A DNA stretch of 64,000 nt. It comes from Pectinophora gossypiella. Taxonomy: Eukaryota > Arthropoda > Insecta > Lepidoptera > Gelechiidae. Position numbers and translations under genes: made by a program. Under the pieces are notes generated by a model. It was not told the DNA's origin. It saw only the letters and a program-made list of their open reading frames with translations, and did not search any database. The DNA lies in NCBI RefSeq assembly GCF_024362695.1, contig NC_065427.1:186001-250000 (forward strand), in the 5' to 3' direction. Below are positions 21,021 through 32,159 of the stretch, in pieces; position 1 is the stretch's first letter, and each line of letters opens with the position of its first letter.

Positions 21021-21605
21021 CTGTTATGAGAGGCTTTCTTGGCCATGTAAGTGCTGGCGTGCACACTGTTATGAGAGGCTTTCTTGGCCACGTAAGTGCT
21101 GGCGTGCACACTGTTATGAGAGGCTTTCTTGGCCATGTAAGTGCTGGCGTGCACACTGTTATGAGAGGCTTTCTTGGCCATGTAAGTGCTGGCGTGCACA
21201 CTGTTATGAGAGGCTTTCTTGGCCACGTAAGTGCTGGCGTGCACACTGTTATGAGAGGCTTTCTTGGCCATGTAAGTGCTGGCGTGCACACTGTTATGAG
21301 AGGCTTTCTTGGCCATGTAAGTGCTGGCGTGCACACTGTTATGAGAGGCTTTCTTGGCCACGTAAGTGCTGGCGTGCACACTGTTATGAGAGGCTTTCTT
21401 GGCCACCTAAGTGCTGGCGTGCACACCGTTGAAGAGGTCTTCCTTGACCACCTAAGTGCTGGCGTGCACACTGTTATAAGAGGCTTTCTTGGCCACCCAA
21501 GTGCTGGCGGGCACACTGATGAATAGGGCCTTCTTGGCCACCCAAGTGCTGGCATGCACACTAATGAATAAGTCTTACTCGGCTAACTAAGTGCTGATAA
21601 GCACA
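21021..21605. repeat. 45-bp minisatellite, 13 units
   Basis: Thirteen 45-bp units start at 21021 and every 45 bases to 21561; a partial one starts at 21606. Units 1-9 are almost identical, and those towards the right edge diverge progressively. A t/c site in ggcca(t/c)gtaa alternates T,C,T,T,C,T,T,C over units 1-8, so there is a 135-bp higher-order period. Because 45 divides by three, several frames on both strands stay open (ORFs up to 228 codons with 15-residue repeats). These are by-products and I do not call them genes. Confidence 0.95.
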
Positions 21606-23142
21606 CCATTGAAAGGGTCATGTATAAGAGGGCAATTAACTGACATAAAGTAATACCTAAGAGTAACTAATAAGATCACATACGCTGGTGTTCAGCCAGA
21701 GTCATTAAGAGAGATAAGCTTACATTCTGCAGGGTGATGTGTCACCAAGTAGGTGGTAGTTGTATCACCAAACAGTAGTTCATTTATGTTTCTTAAACTT
21801 ACAGATGGAGAAGTAATCCGTATCCATGAGGTGAAAGGAAAGGTGTAAGGAAAGCCATATTGAGGATCTGATCACTGACATAGGAACCTATGAGTGAGTA
21901 AGAGTTACATCCTATCTACACATACTGACTGGTATTCGCGACGTCAGTCTAGTATGTGTGCATTCACATCCCTACAATAGATTCATAATTCTTTGATTAT
22001 ATACATAATTATAGATAGATATATATAAGTGTAAAAGAGTCGTCGCGACAAGATCTAAAACTAAATAAAATCTTTTTTCTATTTTCTATTTGACTTATTT
22101 ATGAATTTTAATCAAGAAAACGTGATAATAAGTTCGACAGCAACCAGTTCAGGTCCCCGAAACAGCCCATTTCAGGCCGCGTATATATGGAAAATACTAC
22201 TTCAATACGTCCCAGCCTCGTCTTTTTTTAACGTCCTCGTTATAAAAAGACGTCCTAACCTGAACTAACTAACCTAACAATAAACACCACGCGTAAATAT
22301 ATGTCCAGAAATGCGCTGTGAGTCGTCTGGACTGGGCGCGAAAACAACATAGAATTCGATTAGGTGCTAAGTGTCCCGCATGCTATCACCAGCTGTCACT
22401 GACATACGTATGAAGTCCCGCGGATTTTATTGGAACTAAATGACAAGTCATAATAATTATATGCGGATACTGCGACATCAGCGCCGTGCTTGCGGGACGT
22501 CCTGAAGCGCTATTACATCTTTCAAACGCGATGCGACAAAGTTTGAACCTACGCAATTTAGGAAAAATCTACCTTATTATTACTGTACTGTGATCGTTAT
22601 TTGTAAAATCATACAATACATATACACAATTCTTTATACACAATATAATTATTATGACATATTGTGGACTTTTCGGTATACCTACAAAAAAGGAACAATT
22701 CAACCATACGTTGTTTTGTTATATCTCAATGGGCTCAGGCAGCGTTTTCGCCGAAAGCTCCAAGTCGGCTATATTTGTAACGATAATTATGTTTGACATT
22801 CATCATCATTTTTGAACCATTTTATACAAAAAAAATACTTGTATAAATTATAAACCCTAAAGCACGCCCATGAATCACTCTACTCATTGGTGAAAACCGT
22901 ATGAAAATCCGTTCAGTAGTTTTTTAGTTAGCCGCTTGTTCACTGATGCGATTAATGCCTGTTAGAATTTTACAAAATAAAAAATACGGAAATTACGGAA
23001 CGTACTTTAGTGCAAAGTAAATTATTGTATACTTAATTATAATATTATTGGTAAAAGTGATACTTTTTGAAAATTCCGTAACAAATAGACGGGTTCGCCA
23101 AATTCAATTGTAAAAAAAAATACAAAAAGTAAAAACAATTAA
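21606..23142. other. Intergenic, no gene recognised
   Basis: No exon or classified repeat. The phrase near 22885-22930 (gtgaaaaccgtatgaaaatc) is a common LINE-derived or repeat motif in Lepidoptera, not assigned further. Confidence 0.45.
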
Positions 23143-23215
23143 AACATGCAGTTGGGTTTGAACCGTGAACCTTAAGAATGGCGGCTACTGCTTTACCAAA
23201 TGCGCCATTTAGAAG
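23143..23215 (-). repeat. tRNA-like remnant
   Basis: The reverse strand holds a box-B-like cggttcaaaccc next to an acceptor-like region, ahead of 'gcggctactgctttacc'. Pairing is poor, so it is probably a SINE head or tRNA pseudogene. Confidence 0.4.
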
Positions 23216-23257
23216 TTAGAAGTAGACTTCAAATTATGCATCTCTTTTAATAGCTAA

Positions 23258-23690
23258 CCTAGTTCGCATGTGTGTGACAATTTATTACAATAAGATTCCC
23301 ATTGACATTCAGAATTTGCCTTTCAACTGTTTTAAGACAGTAGTTAAACAAAAACTTTACAAAAAAGGTTATTATAAAGTTAGTGATTATTTAGAAGATA
23401 TGAATGCATGGGATTAACTGTCTGAGAACTGATATTAGGCAGCTAAATTACTCAATTGTATACCAATATTTTATGTTTTATGTTTATTTTTATTTTTTTA
23501 AAGAACGTCTAGGGCCCTGTGCCGAGGTTTTTCTTGCAGCTTCTTTTCCCCGGCTATACAGGTTGTGAGAAGCTGCAGTAGTTTTAGGCGGATGAGACGT
23601 TCGTTATGTAAAATTGACGATTCAAAGTGTAACTATGTTACCTACTGAATAAAGATATTTTTGAATTTGAATTTGAATTTGTGTGACAGC
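23258..23690 (+). pseudogene. 5'-truncated LINE, C-terminal end of ORF2
   Basis: A plus-strand frame ending at about 23417 reads like the extreme C-terminus of a CR1/Jockey-type LINE reverse-transcriptase protein, with the pattern NKIPIDIQNLPF, FKTVVKQKLYKKGYY and DYLEDMNAW before the stop. The following 270 bases are a 3' untranslated region with a hairpin-like gctgcag pair. They end in an aataaa signal and (aatttg)n repeats, a common terminus of such lepidopteran LINEs. Everything upstream is missing. It is not a host gene. Confidence 0.75.
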
Positions 23691-26154
23691 TTCGTGTTTG
23701 TACACAAATTGAAATGACACCAACTTTTGATGCAATGTTTCAATATGATATCTTCAGTAAATACTTCAAAATTGTAGCTTAACTTAAAGATAATGTATGT
23801 AAGATTTCGCCACCTAACATTTCACTGGGTCAGTACTCAACACTAAACGAATAAATGGAAAAAAATACGAAAACTGCAGAAGTAACGCCATCTACTGACG
23901 CAGCGTTACCTAGCTGACTGAAACACATCACCTTAATAGATACGATTAGCATCACAGCAATCCCATTCTATTTATTACGTAATTTTCATATTTATGAGCG
24001 AATTTATACTTTACGCGTGAAATGGATATATTTTACGAGAAGCTTAACTAAACATAGCCATAACGTGAATAATAAACGGCGGGTCATTTTTAACGTCGAT
24101 TAAAAATGTTTCCGCGTTAAAAAAGAATGGGCCATTGAGACGGATTTGCGTTGAAATCACATCAGGCATCGGTACAATGCGAATGAAGGAAATATCCCAA
24201 GATAAATTTTAACAGCTATCCATTATTGCGCCGCTCAAGAAGAAATGAATAATAATTCGTGGCAGGTACCGCGGTTGTGTCGGCACGGAAAAAATACTTA
24301 TTTTAGTAATACGCGCTAATAGAATTGAAGAATTTGAACTACACATTAAGGCTCGGCACAAATGGGCCATTGACTGGAATCTCACGATAAATATACAAGG
24401 AGATTATAATACAAATAAAATTACCTATAGAACTACCTATAAATAGTAAGAGGACGGTTGACGCTGCGCGGGGGGTGACGGATGTGGGTTGTCTTGTGTG
24501 GCTCACAGCGACCACGAATGGCAAATTACGGACACTGCTGTAGCGAATGGCATCACCGGACACACGAGTTTCAAAAAATTGTACGAAAGAGTATATCGAC
24601 TCCTTGGTCGGTCGCCACCGGGGGCCCGTTTGCGTCACTTAAACTGGTTACGTTGTTTAACAAAATGCGAAAAACAAATCTCCTCTGTTATGGGGTAACA
24701 TATTTACTTACACCAGGTCGAAAGACCACACACAATCACAATTATTATTAAAGTCCTAAGATGGAGTAAGTATAATGAACCGTGTGGTAAAAGTTTAGCA
24801 GCTGATGGTAAATGGAGATAGACTTTTAGACTTATATTGTACAGAGTTAGTAGACTTTCACGACATGCGCTGAATGAAGTAAATGAACGGTTTCTATGTT
24901 ATGTTAACAAAGAAGTTACATCATTTTCAATATTTCATTAGGTACAATTTAACCCATTACATAGGAGAAACTATAGGCATGAGTGCATAAGACGCCAACC
25001 CCGCTTAAGCCTGTTAGGGTACTACTAACATATTCCAAGGAGATGTAAAACATTAACAACAGCACAATAATCACCAAGGGACCAACGTGAGGACCACTCA
25101 GCCCGTACATACCAAGTAGCAATTAGACAAACCATTCCAAGGTAGATACGTTCTTAAATAAGTAACCGTAATCTGGCCACAATCAATTCGCGCGTACTGG
25201 AGACGCCCACTTACTCCGGGACATAGTAAAAAAAGATCAGTAGTTCTACTCCATATCAATAAAAAAAATATTGTGATGGGAGGAGCACCAGACGCAGGGA
25301 AAATCTTTCATATTGTCACTAACGAGGGATAACGTGTAGGGTTCCGCTACACTTTATAATATTAAATATAGTCTAAGGTTAGGTACCTGGGAGAGATTGC
25401 TACTTAGATATAAGCCTCCTGTTCTCTTTCTAAGTATTTCCTGTGTGCAATAATGTATTTGTTTTTATGTTTCCAATTAGGCGCAATAGCGGACGCAGGC
25501 ACCTCCTACACTAGCCTGCCACTAAGTATCTACATTTTCTTTTTCTAATTTATAGAAGTTAGAGGTTTAAAATAAACTTTTTTCACTTTTTTAGGTAATT
25601 TTACCAGCTTTATTTGTAACTATTATACTATACACTAGTAGCACTTTTTCTTTTAAAAGATAAAATAACAATAACAACAAAGTTTTATTATAATTGTAAA
25701 AGTGTGATACTTAGTTTTGCAGAACAGTGTATTGTTATGTACCTAACTGAGAAAATGTTTTATTTCCACTATGTCGTGCCCGGTGGCCCCACCGCCGCGA
25801 GGCGCCAGTGACTGATGTTCGCTTGCTAATTTATTCGACCCGCTGGCGCACTTCAGATTTGCGGACGGATGTAATATTTATAGCCGCAGGATTTGCCTGT
25901 AATCGCCTCTGGAATCCGCATACATCATGTTTACACGTCGAGGGGGCCCAAGATGGTGCTAGCTTGAATTAAATTCGTGAATATAAAATTAATTTAAGTA
26001 TTGCTTAGGACATTTAAGAGAAAAACGACACTGGCGTCACCAGTTTGTTGTGTGGTCGCAATGCTATGATATCAAGGTACTGGCTGCCACGAAATCGCGA
26101 CGCATTATAATTGTGTGGCTTGTTGTTGTGATTTATATGCAGTACTGCGGAACG
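23691..26154. other. Intergenic, possible non-coding conserved blocks
   Basis: No exon recognised. The blocks at about 24060-24250 and 25780-25960 are more complex and GC-richer than their surroundings and lack repeat signatures, so they could be regulatory DNA of a distant gene. That is only a guess from composition. Confidence 0.3.
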
Positions 26155-26380
26155 TCTTTGGGACCCGATAGTATCCCAGCCAGCGTAGTCGACGATTTCC
26201 CTCATTCAGCGCTTATAGCCATCGGCCTACTGGGTCGGTTAATCGTTTCAAAAATAAACCTTCTCAGACGACGCCCTAGCCGTACTTATTTAGTTGGGCA
26301 ACTGGACACTATGCGGCCTGTTGTCTTTTTCGTACCGGGTGAGAGCTCGTAGCGCTTCCATTTATCTGGCAAGCAGTTAG
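26155..26380 (+). mobile_element. Jockey-like LINE fragment, degraded
   Basis: Contains gtcgacgatttccctcattc followed by gcgcttatagcc, then 'gacgacgccc' and 'cctgttgtc', in the order of 56530-56730. It lacks the poly(A) end and carries many mismatches. Confidence 0.8.
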
Positions 26381-26514
26381 CGTGTATAGCAAGAGTGTTA
26401 GGAGTCTGGAGCCCTGCGTTTTGAATACGTATAGATTAGTTGTGGTTAAAAGTACCTACGTCAGGATCGGAGCAAATGGAAGTCCATAGTATCTGCTTAC
26501 CCCCGGTGGAAAAT

Positions 26515-26652
26515 ATGTTGCCCAACTGGGCACCCTCAGGCCTGTTGTCTTAAACGTTGTACCGGGTGAGAGCCTTCAGCGCCCCCCATTTGTCCGGCCA
26601 AGTAGTTAATGCTATTGCGGCAAATCTACAATAAGTCACGTCAAAAAAAAGG
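26515..26652 (+). mobile_element. Jockey-like LINE 3' end with poly(A)
   Basis: Starts with gcccaactgggcaccctcag and ends acaataagtcacgtcaaaaa. It matches the last 140 bases of 56200-56790. Confidence 0.9.
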
Positions 26653-27163
26653 TGGAAAATATGCGTGAGTGTAGTAGGTAGATAGTAATGGAGTAGAGTT
26701 GATAAAGTCGTCCCAGTATGTGCCATAGAGGAACATATTTTTAGTTTCAACAGAAAGTATTATCGAACCAATTGATATTTATCACTCATTCACTTTAACA
26801 AGCTCAAGCCACCAGCCACATTTAGCTGTATAAGTAAAGGCACGTGTTTCGATTCTTTGAAAATCGCTGAGCGGTGAAATGGGGTGAAATGTTTATGTGA
26901 GGAGTAAAACGTTTCAAAGGCGCCATTAGACGCTCGCAGGCGTCATTACATTATTAATGGACCAAGTTCAGACCCAAGTGTTTAGCATATCAAGACCTTA
27001 TTTGTTTTTTTAAAGCTAAATCTAGATAGTTCGATTTTATTGAACAAGCGTAGTAAGGGGTTTAGGAGATCTAAGTTTTATCTTAGAATCTATATAGTAT
27101 AGCTATTTCCTTCATCATTCCATGTACACGCATAAACTCTTAATGGGTGAGTGCAGTTTCGAA
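26653..27163. other. Intergenic, no gene recognised
   Basis: No coding or repeat signature that I can support. Confidence 0.45.
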
Positions 27164-27305
27164 CATTATAGATGGCGATACAGTTCGCCAGCGTTATGAC
27201 GTTAGTCTAACAGAAAGCTCAGTGAAAAGATCTAAGGGCCCACGTACTTAGTTCATTTTGCGATGAATGTACCCCTGACTACCCCGGATATAGTCGTGAG
27301 TTTAT
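27164..27305 (+). repeat. Dispersed repeat, 'gtacttagttcatc' family
   Basis: Contains gtctaacagaaagctcagtg, gtacttagttcattttgcga and atatagtcgtgagttt, matching 40207-40350 in order. Class unknown. Confidence 0.7.
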
Positions 27306-27394
27306 GTTTATGTGTGGTTGAGTACAGCCACAAGCAACGGGAAGACAACCACCACCTTTAAACCACTTTTGATACGAAGTACCTATAAAGAAGG

Positions 27395-27540
27395 ATATAA
27401 TGACCCCGATTCCTGCAGACACATAATTTAATTTTAAGTTGTTTTAAGTTATACCCGTCATTTTCTTATCCGTCGAAAAGGAAAGTGACCGATGATAGTC
27501 AACTGTTAATTTTAAAACGAATAAATAACCCGGACTAACA
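27395..27540. repeat. Half copy of a foldback MITE
   Basis: 'ccccgattcctgcagacac' followed by ttatccgtcgaaaaggaaag corresponds to one arm of the foldback at 36780-37070. Confidence 0.6.
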
Positions 27541-27640
27541 TCGCTGATATGCCACCCGTTTGAAGAGTGCTGTCTACTATTCTATCCTGAGAAACTAAGA
27601 GCCTAGAATGTAACCTATTCATACATACATAATATAATAA

Positions 27641-27694
27641 ACTCACGCCTATTTCCCTCCGGGGTAAGCAGAGACTATAGAATTCCATTTGCTT
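27641..27694 (-). repeat. RTE-like LINE 3' end fragment
   Basis: actcacgcctatttccctcc and 'agagactatagaattccattt' match the 3' region of the LINE at 44800-45535. Confidence 0.65.
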
Positions 27695-27920
27695 TCCCCG
27701 CTTTTGCTTTGTAACCTATTCGTAATTCTGTTGAATGCAAGTTAATGCGACCTTACCAACCGTTTCACCGTCCACCGCAGCCCCGGAGTGCGGTGTCGTG
27801 TCATAGTGGTTGAAATGTAGCTTGTAGTGTGCAACCGGATCTGTCGCTCCTGGATTCCTATATGTAGCTCCAAGTGAGTTGTGACTGAACATAGTCACCG
27901 ATTTAATTTTCTCTACAGTA

Positions 27921-28418
27921 TACAGGGTGTTAGTGACATCGTAACGAATACTCAGGGGGATGATTCAGACCATGATTCTGAGTTAATATCAAGTGTAATT
28001 TTTCGTCGCAAAATTCATGATTTTTTTTAGTTTTTTTTTTTTAATTATTTTCAATTCTATACTTTTGCAATGGAAAATTCCACTTGATATTAACTCAGAA
28101 TAATCAGCTGAATCATCCCCCTCAGTATTCGTTACGATGTCACTTACACCCCACACAAGTACATACGGTAGCCATACAAGTAGGTATGGGTGTTAGTGAC
28201 ACCGTAACGAATACTGAGGGGGATGGTTCATTCAGACCATGATTCTGAGTTGATATCAAGTGGAATTTTCAGTCTGAATCATCCTGAATTTTTTGTTTTT
28301 TTTTTAATTATTTTCAATTCCATACTTTTGCGACGGAAAATTCCACTTGATATCATCTCAGAATCATGGCCTAAATCACCCCTCAAAGTTTTCGTTACGA
28401 TATCACTAACACCCTGTA
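27921..28418. mobile_element. Composite of two foldback MITE copies
   Basis: Two head-to-tail copies of a palindromic element lie at 27921-28155 and 28188-28418. Outer ends read ta-cagggtgttagtgac and gtcactaacaccctg-ta style sequence, so a TA target as in Tc1/mariner MITEs is likely. Arms of about 80 bases (gtaacgaatactcaggggga; ttgatattaactcagaat) surround a T-rich centre. The inner ends of both copies are degraded while the outer ends are intact. Relatives lie at 36268-36470 and 40398-40575. Confidence 0.8.
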
Positions 28419-28539
28419 TGTTGACATGACTATTCACCGCATTCGACATCAGTGATCGCGGTAAGTACCTATTTACACTAATTCCGTTCAGTTAAGAGGA
28501 GGGCAGGGTAGATAATGTATGCAGTTGTATAAAGGGTAG

Positions 28540-28650
28540 ATCACCTGGTTGTGGAACCAATTGGTGGCCGACAACCCATTATTTAGAATACCAATTATTT
28601 TCCCCCTGGTGGCGCCACCAGTGTCCTAATCAGATAGGGCCTTTAGTTTA
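28540..28650. repeat. Dispersed repeat, 'agatagggcc' family
   Basis: 'ggaaccaattggtggccgac' to 'cctaatcagatagggcc' resembles 53260-53325 (orientation the same) and 16120-16200. Unclassified. Confidence 0.5.
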
Positions 28651-29369
28651 GACGAATCATTTATGAAGAAGTACATTTGTGAAAAATAAATACCCTTTAA
28701 CCTGTACCCTTTGACTTAAAAAACTTTTTCTTTGTTTTAGGCTTTTATAAGAAGTTGTGAATGAGACTTTGCTAAGTAAGATAATTTAAAAACAACACGG
28801 GTCTTCGCGATCGCTCCAATGTAAATGATAACAATATGTTTATTACAAACAATATAATATTAGATACAGGGCCAGACACAAAGAGACTATTCCCATTCCG
28901 AACAAATTGAAAGGAACTCGTTACTGAATAGAATACTCTTCTTAATATTATTATGTAAGTAAATAAATTACAATCATTTTCTACTTTCTAGATGAAACGA
29001 ATTTAAAACTTTCTACATAAACAAGTGTAAAACGTCTAATGTCTAAACATATATTTTTTTTATAAATACCTCACACTAATTCAAACTGTATGATACGATA
29101 CTAAATATTAACTTTTAATCGAATAAATAATACGCACCACAGACTGCTAATTATTAGCGTACAGTTGTAAGTTACCTACATGTAGGTATATAAATACATG
29201 ATTTTCAAGTTAAAAAGTAATTGACCTCTTTTGCGTCACCCTGACAGGGTTCAATGTAGTTTACAATAATATTGGAACATAACATGCAAATAAATTAATA
29301 CCTACAATCACTGTGTGAATATGTACTTAACTTATGCCAGTGTGGGTCTATGGTTTCCCCAATACAAAC
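28651..29369. other. AT-rich intergenic, no gene recognised
   Basis: No coding or repeat signature that I can support. Confidence 0.5.
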
Positions 29370-29594
29370 CGTGATCGTCTATTTCCCTCATTCAGCGCTT
29401 ATCTATCATCCTAATGAAATCTATTAATTCTTTCTAATACTATCCCTTCAGACAATGCTCTGAGCCGAGCCTGGCGCCCAACAGGACACCCTTAGGCCTG
29501 TTGTCTTAAATGTTGTTGCTGAGAGCCCTCAGCGCTTCCGGCCAAATAGTTGATGCCATTTGTGGCAAACCTACAATAAGTCACGTAAAAAAAA
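29370..29594 (+). mobile_element. 5'-truncated Jockey-like LINE copy
   Basis: Runs from atttccctcattcagcgctt to caataagtcacgtaaaaaaa in the same order as 56548-56787, with small deletions. Non-coding. Confidence 0.88.
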
Positions 29595-30069
29595 TGCTTC
29601 TCAACCGGCGAGAGCGGGTTCAAACCCCGGTACCAGACTTGCACTAATAATGAGTCGTGTAGACAAACTTAGTTGTTTTATAAACTGGGCAGGAAGAGAG
29701 TACCGACGTTCTCAGCGTACTGACGACAGAAATACTCCGTTTTCAATACAGATACCACTCGTAATCCGAAACTGCAGCCAACAGTCGTTCCTGATTGCAC
29801 AAACCGAACCAAAAAACGCAACCTAAATCCCATCCACCGCTTAGCTATATTAGAACAGGGAGGTATGAGACCTCCACAGAGGGCGGACACAAAGAGGGAT
29901 CAATCGTACTGCACACGGCAATCTCGACTAGACACGCGTCTGTAATAAAACTGCACGGATGCTTCCACAGCCCTCCCACACTTTTGTGGGTTTTGCTGGG
30001 ACATATTTCGGACATTCACAAAAAACGGTGGACGAATCGTGACTATAAGGCTTAGAGACTAGGCAGACC

Positions 30070-30207
30070 TAGTTTTTTTTGTGACTTACTGTAGAAAGGC
30101 ATTACTAATTGGCCGAACAAATGGCCGGCGCTGAGGGCTCGCCCGGTACAAAATTTAAGACAACAGGTCTGAGCGTGCCCAGTTGGGCTCAGATCTTCGT
30201 CTGAGAG
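30070..30207 (-). mobile_element. Jockey-like LINE 3' end, reverse
   Basis: Reverse orientation copy beginning at a T-run (tttttttgtgacttactgta) and ending near 'cagatcttcgtctgagagga'. It directly abuts the truncated 3' side of the R1-like copy at 30216, so one probably inserted into the other. Confidence 0.85.
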
Positions 30208-30229
30208 GATTATATTGTGTGCCGCCGAT

Positions 30230-30563
30230 AGTCAACACATCGTTCGACGTGTCGTTTACGCTGGAGAATGCCGGGGGCTGGCTCTCGCGATTGACGACAA
30301 AGAGTTCTGAGAGTTCAAAGAGGCGATGAAAGCCTCCATCGCCTGCCGCCTCCTCTCCGCGTCCGCGCCTCGGCCCACCAGAATTCAAGACAGGAGCCCC
30401 TCTCAATCTGTGTCCAGTTCCCGCTCCAACTGCTCCAAGTGTCCGTCTCGAGGCCAAGGCTCTCTGCGACGGCCGGGAGCTCCTTAGGTGCAGCCTCAGC
30501 ACCCTGCAGGTTTAATTGGCCGACGCTCAGCCATCCTCCCTTACCACGATGGTGCTCATTCAT
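30230..30563 (-). pseudogene. R1-clade ORF2 remnant (endonuclease pieces)
   Basis: A frame starting at 30563 reads WLSVGQLNLQGAEAAPKELP, typical of the N-terminus of R1-type endonuclease. A second piece, in the frame ending at 30155, reads LFVVNRESQPPAFSSVNDTS, typical of the region near the endonuclease C-terminus. The stretch between them is far too short and frame-shifted, so most of the endonuclease was lost by internal deletion. Reverse transcriptase is absent. Confidence 0.7.
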
Positions 30564-31651
30564 ACTGGGTTAGGTGCGGTGCGTAGTGTGCGGCTTCCCG
30601 AATGTTTGCACGTCGCGCACACCACCTTCTCGCTCTTACAGCCGCTACTCCTGTGCCCGCCCTCTCCACACTTCGCGCATACGGTCTTATCCGACCGGCA
30701 ATACTTCTCCGGGTGCCCGTAGCTTTGGCACTTGGCGCAGCACGTTATGTCCACATAGTCCCGTACCAAGTGCCTCTCCCAGTTTAAGAATACCCGCTGC
30801 CGGTCAATCATGGCGTCCCTGAGGGCGGGGCTACATTCTAGCACCACCGTGGTCTTCCCGCCGCGGCGGCCCTTCATAAAAGCGACCCGTACTTCCTTAA
30901 TAAATCTCTCCTCGGGCCATGCCGAGTCACCACCAAAGTCTTGGCCGTGCAGGGCGCGCAAGAATTCCCCCGGCTCGGGGTCCTCCACTCCAAATATGCC
31001 GACCAGTGGCTTCTTCACTTTTGGCTCACCCACCCTAAGCATGGGTGGTGCCGCGCTTTTAATACGCTCGGCGGCCTCCTTGGTCGTCGTCTGTACGAGG
31101 ACCCCTGCGTTCCCTACTTGCCTTACTCGCGTCACCTGCGCGCCCAGGGACCGCGGATCTATGCTCTCCTTGAGCACCCTCTTTGTATCGTCCGCGGTCT
31201 TTAGGCCTGCTGCCTCCGGCGTTTCGGCCGGGTATATGGTTAGGACCCTGCCCTCGCTCGCTAGCGGTTTGGGCTGGGCCCCCTTCGGTCCTGTCCTCAG
31301 CATGGCCGCATAGCTCTGTGGGCCGCCCGTGGACGCGCCTGACTGCGGCCGTTCGTTCCTGTCCTTAAGGAACGTTTTTATTTCCTCTATTGCGCTCTCT
31401 GTGATTGTTGCGTTGGCGCCTTTCTGGGCGTCTGCCACCCGCCACGCCATAATGGCCAGTGCCGCAGTCATCTTCTGCACTGCACTCCCTATCATGGCGA
31501 TTTCGGCTTTGTTTAGCTTGGATGTTGAGCTGCTGGTTGCCGTCATGATTTCAGCTCCGGCTGACGTTGCCCCGACCGATATCTCCTCGACGCCCTGCTG
31601 GGCGTCGACTCCCCTCATTGGCGTCCTCGGCTTCACACTCTCTTGCCACAC
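30560..31651 (-). CDS. R1-clade ORF1 (Gag-like), copy A main frame
   Basis: A 363-residue nucleic-acid-binding protein of the R1-type LINE, which would coat the element RNA. A conserved central region (about 150-290) is followed by three CCHC knuckles near the C-terminus: CCAKCQSYGHPEKYC, CAKCGEGGHRSSGC and CATCKH (the last is incomplete). The likely N-terminal part lies in the overlapping +1-related frame at 31551-31943. Compared with copy B the end is shortened by about 60 bases. The stop overlaps the ORF2 ATG in an ATGA quartet (30560-30563). Whether it is translated is unknown; the host element is dead. Confidence 0.8.
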   Translation of the reverse strand: MWQESVKPRTPMRGVDAQQGVEEISVGATSAGAEIMTATSSSTSKLNKAEIAMIGSAVQKMTAALAIMAWRVADAQKGANATITESAIEEIKTFLKDRNERPQSGASTGGPQSYAAMLRTGPKGAQPKPLASEGRVLTIYPAETPEAAGLKTADDTKRVLKESIDPRSLGAQVTRVRQVGNAGVLVQTTTKEAAERIKSAAPPMLRVGEPKVKKPLVGIFGVEDPEPGEFLRALHGQDFGGDSAWPEERFIKEVRVAFMKGRRGGKTTVVLECSPALRDAMIDRQRVFLNWERHLVRDYVDITCCAKCQSYGHPEKYCRSDKTVCAKCGEGGHRSSGCKSEKVVCATCKHSGSRTLRTAPNPV

Positions 31652-31943
31652 ACTGCCGCGCCGAGTCGGACATTATCCCCGGCGATGACCGGGGCCTCTT
31701 ACTCGGGAGCGCCAGTGCGCGCGCCTCCGGCGGGGTATTACTCCCGGGGTCCGGGGTTGGTACCGGTGTCCCCGGGGATCTTCTGGCCGGCCTCACTGGT
31801 GTGGGCACCAGGGGCCGGTATGTAGGCGCTGGTGCCCGAAAAATATCGTCGTCCTCCTCCTCCGGCTCCAGCCCTGGCGCCGGCGATGGCGGCGGACTCC
31901 TCGCCGTCATGCTCGACCTCTGGAAGGCCATTGTCCCTCTCAC
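31551..31943 (-). CDS. R1-clade ORF1 N-terminal frame, copy A
   Basis: A 130-residue Pro/Ser-rich frame (RPLVPTPVRPARRSPGTPVP) matches the frame at 34806-35180 of copy B. It overlaps the main ORF1 frame by about 100 bases, and the main frame is shifted one base downstream. The same shift is seen in copy B. Either the shift is ancestral to both copies or the family uses two overlapping frames. Confidence 0.6.
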   Translation of the reverse strand: MRGTMAFQRSSMTARSPPPSPAPGLEPEEEDDDIFRAPAPTYRPLVPTPVRPARRSPGTPVPTPDPGSNTPPEARALALPSKRPRSSPGIMSDSARQCVARECEAEDANEGSRRPAGRRGDIGRGNVSRS

Positions 31944-32159
31944 AGATTGTCAGTATCGAAATAAGCAAAAGCCCCAACCCCAAACACCGTAACACAGGAT
32001 TAGGTAAAAATAATAATAAAAAAAAAAATAATAAAAAAAAGAAACAAAGTGCACAGAAGAGAACAAAATTAATACAGTAGTACTTATCCTAACATAGTTC
32101 GTAAAACAAAATTAAAACAGAAGTACTTAGCCTAACACAGTAAAACACACAATAAAAGT

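Noticed and set aside
20816..21561. Long repeat ORFs on both strands as genes
   Set aside because: Produced by a 45-bp repeat without stops; no start context, domain or composition unlike the repeat itself.
24339..24751. Overlapping ORFs on both strands near 24500
   Set aside because: Short, mutually overlapping and without protein-like features.
30574..31992. Plus-strand ORFs over the R1 copy (up to 167 codons)
   Set aside because: Antisense shadows of the GC-rich ORF1 on the minus strand; the same antisense ORF appears at 34069-34572 in copy B.
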